Assembly: GCF_005144745.1 (NCBI RefSeq)
Contig: NZ_SWKK01000008.1
Coordinates: 1-64,000 of the forward strand
Reading direction: 5' to 3'
Length of the DNA stretch: 64,000 bases
DNA from: Flavobacterium sp. ASW18X
GTDB taxonomy: Bacteria; Bacteroidota; Bacteroidia; Flavobacteriales; Flavobacteriaceae
This document shows positions 34,530 to 44,312 of this stretch, one piece after another. The notes beneath the pieces are model-generated. The model made no database searches. It was not told the DNA's origin and worked only from the letters and a program-made list of their open reading frames with translations. Position 1 is the first letter of the stretch. Each line of letters opens with the position of its first letter. A program made the position numbers and the translations under genes.

Positions 34530-35471
34530 TTAGTTCTTTTTCAAAACCAGATAAACCGGAAAGTGATCGCTATATCCTCCTAAATAGCGTTTACCGCCAA
34601 ACGTACGGAATGGGGTTCCTTTGTATTTACCTTTCCATTCTTTTAAAAAATGTGGCGCAAAAATCTTTGCCTTAGAAAAGCTATGGGTATTTGGTTCGTG
34701 ATTTAAAAAAGAATGAGATACAATAATCTGGTCAAACAAACTCCATTTTCCTTTATAATTAGCACTCCCCAAATCTGGAGAAAGTAATTTTTCCATGGGA
34801 TTAATGAACCAACCCGTTTTCATTAATGTTTTAATACTATCAGAATTAGGATCATCATTAAAATCGCCCATAACTAGTACATTGGGTTCGCCTTCCACCT
34901 GTCTAATTTGTTCTAATTTCTCTATAATAGTATGGGCAGCGGCAATGCGTTTATAGGCAGTTAGCTTAGCTCCGTCTCTACGAGAAGGCCAATGATTTAC
35001 AAAAATATGTAGAGCTTCACCGTTCAACTTTCCGTGCACATAAAGAATATCCCGAGTAAAATCGCGCTCACCATTAAGGCTATTAATTAGAAGGGGAATG
35101 GTTTCGCTGCTTAAAACCTCAAAATTATCTTTTCTGTAGAATAATGCCGTGTCTATGCCTCTCTCATCAGGAGAATCATAGTGCACATATCCGTAATCCA
35201 AATTCTTTAAAGCGTCTTCTCCTAACAATCGTTCTACTACTCTTTTGTTTTCTATTTCTGCCACGCCAACTAGTACTGGTGGCGCAAGACCGTCATCTTC
35301 CCCAATCTTAGAAATCGCCTTAGCTAATTTTCTAGTTTTGGCTAGGTAACGCTTATTCTTCCATTTTTTAAAGCCTTTTTTGGTAAAATCATCGTCTAAT
35401 ATATGTGGGTCGTCCACGGTATCAAACAAATTTTCAAGGTTGTAAAAAGCAATTACATGTTGGTTTTCCAT
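34530..35471 (-). CDS. endonuclease/exonuclease/phosphatase family protein
   Basis: 313 residues with the EEP (DNase I-like) signature: FYNLENLFDT at the start, VGVAEIEN with the metal-binding Glu, FVNHWPSRRDG, VMGDFNDDPNSDS and the final GGYSDHFPVYLVL with Asp-His. No signal peptide. It could act as a nuclease or a phosphodiesterase; Bacteroidota homologues are often unassigned. Divergent from hflX. Confidence 0.92.
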   Translation of the reverse strand: MENQHVIAFYNLENLFDTVDDPHILDDDFTKKGFKKWKNKRYLAKTRKLAKAISKIGEDDGLAPPVLVGVAEIENKRVVERLLGEDALKNLDYGYVHYDSPDERGIDTALFYRKDNFEVLSSETIPLLINSLNGERDFTRDILYVHGKLNGEALHIFVNHWPSRRDGAKLTAYKRIAAAHTIIEKLEQIRQVEGEPNVLVMGDFNDDPNSDSIKTLMKTGWFINPMEKLLSPDLGSANYKGKWSLFDQIIVSHSFLNHEPNTHSFSKAKIFAPHFLKEWKGKYKGTPFRTFGGKRYLGGYSDHFPVYLVLKKN

Positions 35472-35554
35472 AATTTTTTAGAATAGCGCTACAAAAACTT
35501 ACATACGGATTAAGTAGAAGAGGCAAATTACAAAAACAGAACGGAAACATTATG

Positions 35555-35562
35555 TAGCTTTG
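35555..35562 (+). promoter_or_regulatory. hflX promoter -7 box
   Basis: TAGCTTTG, full TAnnTTTG match, 15 nt before the ATG at 35578. A TTG-started longer frame begins at 35560 inside the box, which argues for the downstream ATG. Confidence 0.6.
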
Positions 35563-35577
35563 CATTTTGCTTTATAT

Positions 35578-36807
35578 ATGATTGAAAAGAAGTCTATTGA
35601 ATATGAAAAGGCTGTTTTGGTTGGTGTCATCAATCAATTACAAAATGCTGAAAAAGTAGAAGAATATCTAGACGAACTGGAATTCTTAACTTACACTGCT
35701 GGCGGAGAAGTTACCAAACGCTTTGTGCAAAAGATGGATATACCCAATCCTAAAACCTATATAGGTACAGGTAAGATGGAAGAGGTACATGCCTATGTTA
35801 AAGAAAACGATATAAGTTCTGTAATTTTTGATGATGAGCTTACCCCTGCTCAACAGAATAATATAGAAAAATTATTAAAGTGTAAGGTAATGGATAGAAC
35901 CAGCCTTATCCTAGATATTTTTGCGCAACGTGCAAAGACCAGTTATGCCCGTACACAGGTAGAACTAGCACAATATGAATATCTTTTGCCTAGACTTACT
36001 GGTTTATGGACGCACTTAGAACGCCAACGTGGTGGAATTGGTATGCGTGGACCTGGTGAAACAGAGATTGAAACGGATAGACGTATTGTTAGAGACCGTA
36101 TTGCTTTACTTAAAAAGAAGCTTTCAAAGATAGACCGCCAGATGGAAACGCAAAGAGGCAACCGTGGCGCTTTAGTCCGTGTAGCCCTGGTAGGCTACAC
36201 CAACGTAGGTAAGTCTACCTTAATGAACGTAATTAGCAAAAGTGATGTATTTGCAGAGAATAAGCTGTTTGCCACTTTGGACACTACGGTTAGAAAGGTG
36301 GTTTTAGGAAACCTTCCTTTTTTATTAAGTGATACTGTTGGGTTCATCCGCAAACTGCCTACCCAATTGGTAGAAAGCTTTAAAAGTACTTTAGACGAAG
36401 TTAGAGAAGCAGACTTATTACTACACGTAGTAGATATCTCTCATCCCAACTTTGAAGAGCATATTGCATCTGTAAATCAAATTTTAGATGAAATTGACAG
36501 TACGGACAAGGAAACCATTATGGTTTTTAATAAAATAGACCAGTACGTACCCGAAGTAATTGAGGAAGATGATTTAGAGACTGAAAAAACATCTGCCCAT
36601 TTTACCCTAGATGAATGGCAAAAGACATGGTTTAATAAAATTGGAGACAATGCTTTGTTCATCTCTGCTCTGAATAAAGAAAATTTAGACCAGTTTAGAC
36701 ACCGCGTTTATAGAGAAGTAAGGGACATACACGTAACACGTTTTCCTTACAATAACTTTCTATATCCAGAAAACCTTGATGAATACTCCCAAACTGAGGA
36801 AGAATAG
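35578..36807 (+). CDS. hflX: GTPase HflX
   Basis: 409 residues from the ATG at 35578. The N-terminal HflX domain (AGGEVTKRFVQKMDIPNPKTYIG; ELTPAQQNNIEKLL; the coiled linker with GGIGMRGPGETEIETDRR) precedes the G domain: G1 GYTNVGKSTLMN, G2 FATLDTTVR, G3 DTVGFI, G4 FNKID, G5 in LFISALN. HflX binds the 50S subunit and rescues or splits stalled ribosomes under stress. It is the only gene of its unit; a strong bidirectional terminator lies 170 nt downstream. Confidence 0.97.
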   Translation: MIEKKSIEYEKAVLVGVINQLQNAEKVEEYLDELEFLTYTAGGEVTKRFVQKMDIPNPKTYIGTGKMEEVHAYVKENDISSVIFDDELTPAQQNNIEKLLKCKVMDRTSLILDIFAQRAKTSYARTQVELAQYEYLLPRLTGLWTHLERQRGGIGMRGPGETEIETDRRIVRDRIALLKKKLSKIDRQMETQRGNRGALVRVALVGYTNVGKSTLMNVISKSDVFAENKLFATLDTTVRKVVLGNLPFLLSDTVGFIRKLPTQLVESFKSTLDEVREADLLLHVVDISHPNFEEHIASVNQILDEIDSTDKETIMVFNKIDQYVPEVIEEDDLETEKTSAHFTLDEWQKTWFNKIGDNALFISALNKENLDQFRHRVYREVRDIHVTRFPYNNFLYPENLDEYSQTEEE

Positions 36808-36975
36808 TTTTTCTGTCAGAAAAATTTAATAAAACGCTAAACCACAAAAAAAATAAGGTTGGCATCAAAAAATTTTGGGCAACGGAACCCTGCACTACAT
36901 TAGCAGTGTTATTAATAGCTAGCCCCAAGGTTATTACTAACACCAACAAAATAGTATGAACTAACCTATCCAATC

Positions 36976-37009
36976 AAAAAAAGCCCGAACAAATGTTCGG
37001 GCTTTTTTT
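36976..37009. terminator. strong bidirectional terminator
   Basis: A 16-bp perfect stem with a short AA loop (36976-36991 with 36994-37009). A- and T-runs on both sides serve the convergent hflX and DUF3078 genes. Confidence 0.9.
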
Positions 37010-37028
37010 ATTTTATATCCTAGGCAGC

Positions 37029-37934
37029 TTAGAAAGAGTAACTAAGACCTACGGTGTAAAAAGTCTGTAATTCGTTATCAGCTTCACCTAAAGCTACACC
37101 TTGAAAATTAGCAGCTTCCTGTCTACTGTTACGAAGACCAAAATCAAAACCTACTCCAATACCTTTCCAAAGGGTGTACGAGAAATTGTTAATCCAAGTC
37201 CAGTTACTTAAATCACTAGTTTCATAACTTAAGAAAGCAGACAAATTAGACTTAAAACCTATAGCTCCAATTTTACGTGTATAGTCAGCTACAATTTTAG
37301 CACCTAAAGAAGATTCAAATACAGAATCATTATCAGCAAAAACGAAGTTATAGTTCAATGGGTGTATTACTACAACCATATTAGTAATAGGAGTCCAAGT
37401 AGCACCAACCCCTAAATCTAAATAACCTGGGTCATTAAAATTATTCAACAATGTTGTTCTATACTCACCTAAAGCAGATATAGCAAATTTCTCACTTAAT
37501 TTTCTACCGTATAAAGAAGTTACTTGAAATACATCTGTCAGAGCTTCAAAGTCTTCAGAATCTGTATCAATATCTTTGTTGTCTAACTTAACCCAACCAA
37601 GGTTAAGGTTTAAAGAGTTGTTCCAGAAAAACTTATCTTCTTTTAAGTTAGCAAATGCGTTACCTGTAATGGCTATATTACCAGAACTGTTGTTTGGTGC
37701 ACCCTGTGCAAACCAATTATTGAAATTGGACAAACTACCACCTATGGTACCAAAAGCGCCAGTTTTCCAACCCGGTAATGCATCTATCTGTGCCTGTAAA
37801 GCATCTGCTCTACCTTGTATAGCAGCAATAGAATCTTTCTTTTCGGCTAGTGTTGCCTTTAACTCTTCTTCTGTCTGTGCTTGGCCCATCCAAACTCCAG
37901 CAACCGTAAGAACGGCGAAAAGTATTTTTTTCAT
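37029..37934 (-). CDS. DUF3078 family outer-membrane protein
   Basis: 301 residues with a signal peptide (MKKILFAVLTVAGVWMGQAQ), then a short coiled coil (LKATLAEKKDSIAAIQGRAD) and a DUF3078 domain typical of Bacteroidota (KTGAFGTIGGSLSNFNNWFAQG, FFWNNSLNLNLGWVKL). Alternating beta segments ending in an aromatic C-terminus (FYTVGLSYSF) suggest an outer-membrane barrel of about 12 strands. Function of the family is not known. It is last in a minus-strand run that begins with the SUF genes, with a 67-nt gap to DUF2480, but probably has its own promoter. Confidence 0.88.
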   Translation of the reverse strand: MKKILFAVLTVAGVWMGQAQTEEELKATLAEKKDSIAAIQGRADALQAQIDALPGWKTGAFGTIGGSLSNFNNWFAQGAPNNSSGNIAITGNAFANLKEDKFFWNNSLNLNLGWVKLDNKDIDTDSEDFEALTDVFQVTSLYGRKLSEKFAISALGEYRTTLLNNFNDPGYLDLGVGATWTPITNMVVVIHPLNYNFVFADNDSVFESSLGAKIVADYTRKIGAIGFKSNLSAFLSYETSDLSNWTWINNFSYTLWKGIGVGFDFGLRNSRQEAANFQGVALGEADNELQTFYTVGLSYSF

Positions 37935-38001
37935 AATGATTTGTGTTTATATTTTTAGAAACGCAAAAGTAAGAATAGTCACACTTGCCTTACAAGGAAA
38001 A

Positions 38002-38508
38002 TTACTTTTTCTTGTACAAAGGCACCGCAGAACAGGCTTCTCCGTACATAACACTCTTAGCCACAGGCTGTATCTTTAACATGGCTTGCAGATACGCATT
38101 TTGTGGTACAGGTTTATGGCTACAACCTTTTATAATTACTGGTTTATCTTGAAATGTACTTACATCTAAATTAGATAGAATAGTTTGATACAAGCTGGTT
38201 TCTAAATCTTCTAAAGAACCCACAACTACTTGCTTAGCATACGGTTGTAGTTTGCTCACCAAAAGCATGTACGCCCAACTTGGAACTATAGCATCTGTAC
38301 TACAATTTAGGGCTACATAGGTATCTTTGTATTGCTGCCAATCATGGGTGTCTGCTAGAATTCTAAAGTCTTTTTCCTTAAGGATGAGTTCTTGCCAAAG
38401 CCAATCTTTTATGTCTAAAACAACTCTTTTCCCTACAGGATAGTAATCTTCTAAATCAAAGACTTGCAGCTTGCTTTGGGCAACCCTATTTACTATTTCT
38501 TCTGCCAT
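38002..38508 (-). CDS. DUF2480 family protein
   Basis: 168 residues, cytoplasmic. The DUF2480 family is restricted largely to Bacteroidota and sits beside SUF genes; function unknown. Typical features here: VNRVAQSKLQVFDLEDYYP, DIKDWLWQELILKEKDFR, VALNCSTDAIVPSWAYMLL and KPVIIKGCSHKPVPQNAYL. Conserved Cys residues in the last two motifs could contact a metal or cluster. Separated by 11 nt from the SufT-like gene upstream, so co-transcribed with sufE and sufT. Confidence 0.88.
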   Translation of the reverse strand: MAEEIVNRVAQSKLQVFDLEDYYPVGKRVVLDIKDWLWQELILKEKDFRILADTHDWQQYKDTYVALNCSTDAIVPSWAYMLLVSKLQPYAKQVVVGSLEDLETSLYQTILSNLDVSTFQDKPVIIKGCSHKPVPQNAYLQAMLKIQPVAKSVMYGEACSAVPLYKKK

Positions 38509-38519
38509 TTATTTGATGC

Positions 38520-38849
38520 TTACAGTAAGCCCAGTTCCAGTTTAGCTTCTTCGCTCATCAAATCTTGCGTCCAAGGCGGGTCAAAAGTAATTTCTACCTC
38601 AGCATCTTTGATTTCATCAATAGACTTTACCTTTTCTTCTACTTCTGCAGGTAAACTTTCCGCTACCGGGCAGTTAGGAGATGTTAAGGTCATTAGAATC
38701 TTAACCTCATGATCTTCGTTTACCAAAACATCATAAATAAGTCCTAATTCATATATATCTACTGGAATTTCTGGGTCATAAATGGTTTTTAAAACCAATA
38801 CGATTTTCTCTCCCAATTCTGCTGTATCTAGTGTTGTTTCTTCGCTCAT
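38520..38849 (-). CDS. sufT: SUF-associated MIP18/DUF59 protein (SufT-like)
   Basis: 109 residues of the MIP18 (DUF59) family: TIYDPEIPVDIYELGLIYDV, then MTLTSPNCPVAESLPAEVEEKV with the single conserved Cys, and EITFDPPWTQDLMSEEAKLELGL at the end. Such proteins aid Fe-S cluster maturation or transfer. It overlaps sufE by ATGA (38849-38846). Confidence 0.9.
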   Translation of the reverse strand: MSEETTLDTAELGEKIVLVLKTIYDPEIPVDIYELGLIYDVLVNEDHEVKILMTLTSPNCPVAESLPAEVEEKVKSIDEIKDAEVEITFDPPWTQDLMSEEAKLELGLL

Positions 38850-39268
38850 TTTATTTGTGTTTGATAGGCCACGGCATACAATTTCATCTGTTTGATCATG
38901 CTCACCAATCCATTGGCCCTTGTGGGTGATAAATGTTCTTTAAGTCCAATTTCATCTATAAATTGGGTATCTGCCTCCATAATATCTTTAGGCTTTTGAT
39001 TGCTAAAGACTCTAATTAAAAGGGCAATGATTCCTTTGGTGATGATAGCATCACTATCTGCCGTAAAAAGCAATCTTTCATCTTCTAACTCAGCGTGTAC
39101 CCAAACCTTACTTTGGCAACCTTTTATGATGTTGTCATCGGTTTTATATTGCTCATCTATTAAGGGGAGGGATTTACCCAACTCTATCATGTATTCATAA
39201 CGCTGCATCCAGTCATCGAACATGCTGAACTCGTCTATAATTTCTTCTTGTATGGCCTGTATGGTCAT
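38846..39268 (-). CDS. sufE: cysteine desulfurase activator SufE
   Basis: 140 residues. SufE accepts the persulfide sulfur from SufS; the acceptor Cys is in IIKGCQSKVWV, and the fold motifs DDWMQRYEYMIELG and LSPTRANGLVSMIKQMKLYA are typical. It starts a second SUF gene group (sufE-sufT-DUF2480) separated from sufABCDS by two unrelated genes. Confidence 0.95.
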   Translation of the reverse strand: MTIQAIQEEIIDEFSMFDDWMQRYEYMIELGKSLPLIDEQYKTDDNIIKGCQSKVWVHAELEDERLLFTADSDAIITKGIIALLIRVFSNQKPKDIMEADTQFIDEIGLKEHLSPTRANGLVSMIKQMKLYAVAYQTQIK

Positions 39269-39310
39269 GTAGTTTGCAATTTGTGTACAAAATTAGTGGA
39301 TTTTAATCCC

Positions 39311-39718
39311 TTACTCAACTTTTTCAGAAAGTGTTAAGAGCCTAGTCATCAATTCTTCTAGTTCTTTGGGTGGGTGACCATGGTCAAATTCGTATGAATA
39401 GACCACCCCTTCAATCAATAATTCAAAACTTGCCAAAGCGGCGGCATCTACCATAGATTTACTTTGGTCTGGTTCTGAAATGTTCTTAAGGTCAATCGCT
39501 TTTAGTGCCATCACTAGAGATTCCTGCTCTTCTGCCTTTAAATTTAGGGTTTTAAATGTTCCTTGTCTTGTACTTCTATGTTTTAGGGTTGTTCCATCAC
39601 AAACCAATTCTTTGTAAAAACCGCGACTTTCTGCCCTGTAATTTAAATTCCAAGTAGGGTTCTGATTACAATTTTGTTGTAGCATCAAAAGGGTTAAAAT
39701 AGCAATACATGTTTTCAT
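39311..39718 (-). CDS. small exported protein, possible lipoprotein
   Basis: 135 residues from the ATG at 39718. The hydrophobic N-terminus (MKTCIAILTLLMLQQNC) ends in a Cys that could be lipidated, though the preceding residues are an unusual lipobox. The rest has paired beta/helix segments (GFYKELVCDGTTLKHRST, FELLIEGVVYSYEFDHGHPPKELEELM). I do not recognise a family. It stands alone between a terminator (39735-39762) and sufE (42 nt away), so it may have its own promoter but could be read with sufE. Confidence 0.7.
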   Translation of the reverse strand: MKTCIAILTLLMLQQNCNQNPTWNLNYRAESRGFYKELVCDGTTLKHRSTRQGTFKTLNLKAEEQESLVMALKAIDLKNISEPDQSKSMVDAAALASFELLIEGVVYSYEFDHGHPPKELEELMTRLLTLSEKVE

Positions 39719-39734
39719 AGTTAAAGCTAACAAA

Positions 39735-39762
39735 AAAGGCATCTACGTTGGTAGATGCCTTT
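39735..39762 (-). terminator. intrinsic terminator after the metalloprotease gene
   Basis: A 12-bp stem (AAAGGCATCTAC with GTAGATGCCTTT) with a 4-nt loop and a minus-strand T-run just beyond. It separates the sufA-S/protease transcript from the small-protein and sufE group. Confidence 0.85.
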
Positions 39763-39782
39763 GATTATTTTAATGTATTGGG

Positions 39783-40868
39783 TTATGGTAGCATAGCTTC
39801 TCTGGCACCGCCAGCAGCAAAAAGTGCTCTCATACGTTCTTTTTGTCCATTACTAAACATGTACATACATTCATCATCTACATAATCCATATAGTTCATA
39901 GTCATGTCTGTTGTTCTACAGTGGGTAGTTGGAAAACTTGGACATCCGTAATTAGGACGGTCAGAAGATGGTGTATCAGATACAAAATCGTCTCTATTAC
40001 ATCTGCCGTCTCCCCAGATATGTCTAAGGTTTAACCAATGACCCACTTCATGAGTAGTGGTTCTACCACCATCAAAAGGAGCTGTTGCCGTACCGGTTGT
40101 TCCAAAGTATTGTGGCGAAACCACCACTCCATCCGTAGAGGAGCTACCCCCAGGAAATTGCGCGTATCCTAAGATACCACCACCAATATTACCTACCCAA
40201 ATATTTAAATGTGTGCTTGGTGTTACCACATTGGAACCGCCTTGTGCATCAAACTTAATAGCATCACTTGTTCCAAAAGAAGTCTGGGAGGTTTGTTTTC
40301 TGATAACCTGATCCAAAGTAAACTGGATATCTGAATCTGCAACTACTGGACTAAACAAGGAAGGTACTTGGTTAATGTCGTTGTTGGTAGCGCTAAAATC
40401 GTCATTTAGTACGGCGATTTGCGAAGCAATTTGAGCATCTGAAATGTTCTGACTGGCATTGTTGTACAAGACGTGAACAATTACTGGAATGGTAATAGTG
40501 CCTAGGTTATCTTCAACGGGAGTATCACCTCCTCCGCCGTTGCCACCACCACCGTTGCCGTTACCATTACCTTTTTTGGCAGCAAGATATTGCCTGGTGT
40601 GCTTTTCAATATTATACATTTTTTGCTCTAAACCAGGATTGCTCTTAAGCTTCTGGTTCAACACTTTCATAGTGGAGCAATTTTTACCAGCATTTCCTTT
40701 ACCCGCGCTGTTGGTTTCTGATTCAACATCATCTGTATACACAAAGAAGTCGCTCATATCTACTTGAACTTCTTGCGTAGCTAAAACATCACTTTCGGGG
40801 GATTGCTCCTTTTCACAGGAGTAAAGGACAACTGCCATTGCAGACAATGTTAAAATCGTCTTTTTCAT
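39783..40868 (-). CDS. M43 (pappalysin/cytophagalysin-like) zinc metalloprotease lipoprotein
   Basis: 361 residues. A lipoprotein signal (MKKTILTLSAMAVVLYSC) is followed by a Gly/Asn-rich linker near 98-115 and the catalytic domain with the extended zinc motif HEVGHWLNLRHIWGDG (HExxHxxxxxH). The Met-turn TMNYMDYVDDECMYMF completes the metzincin fold. An N-terminal pro-region may keep it latent. It probably cleaves extracellular or envelope proteins. Placed after sufS with a 105-nt gap that holds no evident terminator; a role in iron or sulfur metabolism is not suggested by the domain. Confidence 0.93.
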   Translation of the reverse strand: MKKTILTLSAMAVVLYSCEKEQSPESDVLATQEVQVDMSDFFVYTDDVESETNSAGKGNAGKNCSTMKVLNQKLKSNPGLEQKMYNIEKHTRQYLAAKKGNGNGNGGGGNGGGGDTPVEDNLGTITIPVIVHVLYNNASQNISDAQIASQIAVLNDDFSATNNDINQVPSLFSPVVADSDIQFTLDQVIRKQTSQTSFGTSDAIKFDAQGGSNVVTPSTHLNIWVGNIGGGILGYAQFPGGSSSTDGVVVSPQYFGTTGTATAPFDGGRTTTHEVGHWLNLRHIWGDGRCNRDDFVSDTPSSDRPNYGCPSFPTTHCRTTDMTMNYMDYVDDECMYMFSNGQKERMRALFAAGGAREAMLP

Positions 40869-40973
40869 AAATTAATGGGTATATAATGGTTATTATTTGC
40901 TGCAGAAGATACAAATAATTAACATTATCCCAATGTTTTGTTAAAATAAATATGAAATATTGAAACAAAGTTG

Positions 40974-42203
40974 TTATCCAACCAACATACTCTTAGCGCG
41001 TTCTACACCGGCTACAAGCGCATCTACCTCTTCTTTGGTATTGTAAAAACAAAAGCTTGCTCTTACCGTGCCAGGAATTTTGTAAAAATCCATTATGGGT
41101 TGGGCACAATGATGTCCCGTACGTACGGCAATACCCAATTTATCAAGAATGGTACCAATATCATATGGGTGAACACCTTCTATATTAAAAGAAATTACCG
41201 AAGTTTTATTCTGTGCTGTACCATAAATTTTTAACCCATCTATCTTGGACAATTCTGTGGTAGCATAATCTAATAGTTGATGCTCATAGTCCGCTATTGC
41301 TTCAAAACCTATGGTATTCATATAATCTAAAGCGGCGCCAAAGGCAATACCACCACAAATATTGGGTGTACCTGCCTCAAATTTATGTGGTAATTCTGCG
41401 TAGGTAGTTTTTTCAAAGGTAACCTCTGCTATCATTTCGCCACCGCCTTGGTACGGAGGTAGCTTTTTTAACCATTCTTCTTTACCGTACAGCATACCTA
41501 CCCCTGTGGGTCCACATATTTTATGAGCAGAAACCACATAAAAATCTACATCTAAAGCTTGTACATCTGCTTTAATATGCGGGGCAGCCTGTGCTCCATC
41601 TATTAATACAGCCGCACCAACGTTATGTGCCGCCGTTATAATTTCTTCAATAGGGTTTATGGTTCCCAAGGCATTGGAAATATGGTTACAAAAAACCAAT
41701 TTTGTTTTACGAGAGAGTAAATTATGATAGGTTTCCATTACCAACTCACCCTGCTCGTTCATCGGAATTACCTTAAGAATAGCTCCCGTACGTTCACAAA
41801 GCATTTGCCAGGGCACAATATTACTGTGGTGCTCCATGGCAGAAACCAATACCTCATCTCCCTTTTGTAACAAAGAAGAAAAACCGTTTGCTACTAAGTT
41901 TATTCCATGAGTGGTGCCCGATGTGAATATAATTTCGTGGGCTTTGGCGGCATTAAAATGCTGCTGAATTTTTTGTCTTGCTTGCTCATATTTATCCGTG
42001 GCCTCTTGCGATAACGCATGGACGCCACGGTGAATATTTGCATTGTAATTTTGGTAATAGTCTACTATCGCATTTATGACCTGTTGCGGTGTTTGTGAGG
42101 TAGCAGCATTGTCCAAATAGACCAATGGCTTACCGTTGACTTCCCTATTTAAAATTGGAAAATCTTTGCGTATTTGTGCTACATCAAAATCCACTTCTGT
42201 CAT
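40974..42203 (-). CDS. sufS: cysteine desulfurase SufS
   Basis: 409 residues; PLP enzyme removing sulfur from cysteine for Fe-S clusters. Markers: PLVYLDNAATSQTP, the PLP aldimine Lys in VVSAHKICGPTGVGMLYG, and the persulfide Cys in RTGHHCAQPIMDFY. The group II (SufS) type is indicated by the RTGHHCAQP loop. Start 15 nt after sufD. Confidence 0.97.
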   Translation of the reverse strand: MTEVDFDVAQIRKDFPILNREVNGKPLVYLDNAATSQTPQQVINAIVDYYQNYNANIHRGVHALSQEATDKYEQARQKIQQHFNAAKAHEIIFTSGTTHGINLVANGFSSLLQKGDEVLVSAMEHHSNIVPWQMLCERTGAILKVIPMNEQGELVMETYHNLLSRKTKLVFCNHISNALGTINPIEEIITAAHNVGAAVLIDGAQAAPHIKADVQALDVDFYVVSAHKICGPTGVGMLYGKEEWLKKLPPYQGGGEMIAEVTFEKTTYAELPHKFEAGTPNICGGIAFGAALDYMNTIGFEAIADYEHQLLDYATTELSKIDGLKIYGTAQNKTSVISFNIEGVHPYDIGTILDKLGIAVRTGHHCAQPIMDFYKIPGTVRASFCFYNTKEEVDALVAGVERAKSMLVG

Positions 42204-42217
42204 ATAAAACTTTTATC

Positions 42218-43534
42218 CTATAAATCAAACCCAAGGTTTACTCCCAGCTTGCTGGCAATAAGCTTGTTGATTCTAACTTTCAATTCTGGTATACGCACAC
42301 TTTCCAATACATTATTAGCAAAAGCATACATCATTAAAGCTCTAGCCTCTTTTTTAGGAATACCTCTAGATTGCAAATAAAATAAGGCATCCTCGTCTAA
42401 TTGACCTATGGTACAACCGTGAGAACACTTTACATCATCTGCAAAAATCTCTAACTGAGGTTTGGTATTTACCGTTGCTTTATCGGATATAAGAATATTG
42501 TTGTTTTGCTGAAACGCATTGGTCTTCTGTGCAATTTTATCTACAATAATTTTTCCGTTGAAAACACCAGTAGAACTATCCCCATAAATACCTTTATAAT
42601 CTTGGTGGCTTTCGCAATTAGGCTGCGCATGGTGTACCAAAGTGTAATGATCTACGTGTTGCTTTTCGCCCAAAATGGTTACTCCCTTAAGGGTAGAGTC
42701 TATATGCTCACCGTTCTGGTAATAATTCAAGTTATTACGGGTTAGTTTACCTCCAAAAGAGAAGGTATGTACACGTACTTGACTATTGGTTTTTTGGTCT
42801 ATATAGGTATTGTCTACCAAAGATGCGGTAGGCGCATCGTTCTGTACTTTGTAATAATCTACACGAGCATCCTTAGCCGCAAAAATTTCGGTTACCGCAT
42901 TGGTAAATACCTCATTTGTGGTTAAACTTTGGTGACGCTCTATAATTTGCACTTCTGCATTTTCTTCTACTACAATCAAATTTCTTGGTTGCAACATTAA
43001 AGCGGCTTCGTTACCCGTAGCCAAGTGCAAAATTTGAATAGGTTTTCTAGGGGCCTTACTTTTAGGTATGTAAATGTATGCTCCTTCCCTACTAAACGCT
43101 GTATTCAAGGTGGTTAATGATTCGTCTTTAGACGCTACCTTGTTAAAGTATTTTTCTATAACCTCTTTGTACATTGGCTTACTAAACGCAGCACTCATCA
43201 AACAAACATCCACACCATCATGTGTGGTTTCTGATAAGTAAGACGAATACACGCCGTCTACAAATACAATTTTATACGTGTCTATTTCGTGTAAAAAGAA
43301 CTTCTTTACATCTTTGTACTCCAATGCATTGGTTTCTTTTGGAAAAATGCTGAAGTCTACCTTTTCTATACTCTTTAGCGAGGTGTATTTCCACGCTTCT
43401 TCCTTTTTGCTAGGAAAACCTTTTGCTTCAAAATTCTTAATAGCCTCGGAACGCACCTCATGTACAGGGTGGTCAAGGTCTACCTGGTTTTCAAAGGCCA
43501 AAAAAGAAGAAATCAATTTATCTTTCAACTCCAT
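42218..43534 (-). CDS. sufD: Fe-S cluster assembly protein SufD
   Basis: 438 residues of the SufBD family (beta-helix core). Typical segments: KKEEAWKYTSLKSIEKVDF, GAYIYIPKSKAPRKPIQILHL, CESHQDYKGIYGDSSTGVFNGKI, CSHGCTIGQLDEDALFYLQSRG. It pairs with SufB and SufC in the scaffold complex. Gaps of 10 and 14 nt to its neighbours. Confidence 0.97.
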   Translation of the reverse strand: MELKDKLISSFLAFENQVDLDHPVHEVRSEAIKNFEAKGFPSKKEEAWKYTSLKSIEKVDFSIFPKETNALEYKDVKKFFLHEIDTYKIVFVDGVYSSYLSETTHDGVDVCLMSAAFSKPMYKEVIEKYFNKVASKDESLTTLNTAFSREGAYIYIPKSKAPRKPIQILHLATGNEAALMLQPRNLIVVEENAEVQIIERHQSLTTNEVFTNAVTEIFAAKDARVDYYKVQNDAPTASLVDNTYIDQKTNSQVRVHTFSFGGKLTRNNLNYYQNGEHIDSTLKGVTILGEKQHVDHYTLVHHAQPNCESHQDYKGIYGDSSTGVFNGKIIVDKIAQKTNAFQQNNNILISDKATVNTKPQLEIFADDVKCSHGCTIGQLDEDALFYLQSRGIPKKEARALMMYAFANNVLESVRIPELKVRINKLIASKLGVNLGFDL

Positions 43535-43544
43535 CTTCTACTGC

Positions 43545-44297
43545 TTATACCGTTTCTTCTTGTTTGATCCAGTCGTAACCTTTTTCTTCTAGCTCCATGG
43601 CTAGTTCTTTACCACCAGACTTTACAATTTTACCATTGTACAATACGTGCACATAATCTGGAACTATATAGTCTAACAAACGCTGATAGTGGGTAATTAC
43701 CACAATGGCGTTGTCTTTGCTTTTTAATTTGTTAACCCCATTGGCTACAATACGCAAGGCATCAATATCCAAACCAGAGTCAGTCTCATCCAAGATAGCC
43801 AACTTAGGTTCTAACATGGCCATTTGAAAAATCTCGTTACGCTTTTTCTCACCTCCAGAGAAGCCTTCGTTAAGGGAACGAGATAAGAATTTACGGTCTA
43901 TCTCTAGCAATTCTGATTTTTCGCGAATCAGTTTCAACATTTCATTAGCAGGCATGTCTTCTAAACCACGTGCCTTTCTTGACTCGTTGATTGCCGTTTT
44001 CATGAAGTTGGTTACTGATACACCTGGGATTTCAACAGGATATTGAAAAGAAAGAAAGACACCTTTATGTGCTCTTTCTTCTGGAGAGGCATCTTCTAAA
44101 TCTTCACCATCTAAAACGATACTTCCTTTTTCTACTTCAAAATTTTCATTACCAGCAATTACGGAAGCCAAAGTACTTTTACCAGAACCGTTTGGCCCCA
44201 TGATGGCATGTACCTCTCCTGGTTTAACGTCTAGGTTAATACCCTTTAAAATGGCTTTATCTTCTACACTTGCGTGTAAATCTTTAATTGTTAACAT
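43545..44297 (-). CDS. sufC: Fe-S cluster assembly ATPase SufC
   Basis: 250 residues; ABC-type ATPase of the SufBCD scaffold. Walker A is [16 protein letters not shown], the signature is [16 protein letters not shown], Walker B is [16 protein letters not shown]. The next gene is sufD; sufB lies 15 nt upstream. Confidence 0.97.
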   Translation of the reverse strand: MLTIKDLHASVEDKAILKGINLDVKPGEVHAIMGPNGSGKSTLASVIAGNENFEVEKGSIVLDGEDLEDASPEERAHKGVFLSFQYPVEIPGVSVTNFMKTAINESRKARGLEDMPANEMLKLIREKSELLEIDRKFLSRSLNEGFSGGEKKRNEIFQMAMLEPKLAILDETDSGLDIDALRIVANGVNKLKSKDNAIVVITHYQRLLDYIVPDYVHVLYNGKIVKSGGKELAMELEEKGYDWIKQEETV

Positions 44298-44312
44298 TCT
44301 TGCTTTTTATTT

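Noticed and set aside
36695-36973. Hydrophobic 92-aa minus-strand frame between hflX and the DUF3078 terminator
   Set aside because: It overlaps the hflX coding region by more than 110 nt, starts right after a terminator, and has no promoter or recognisable family.
40489-40767. Proline-rich plus-strand frame opposite the metalloprotease
   Set aside because: Antisense of the Gly/Asn-rich linker of the M43 gene.
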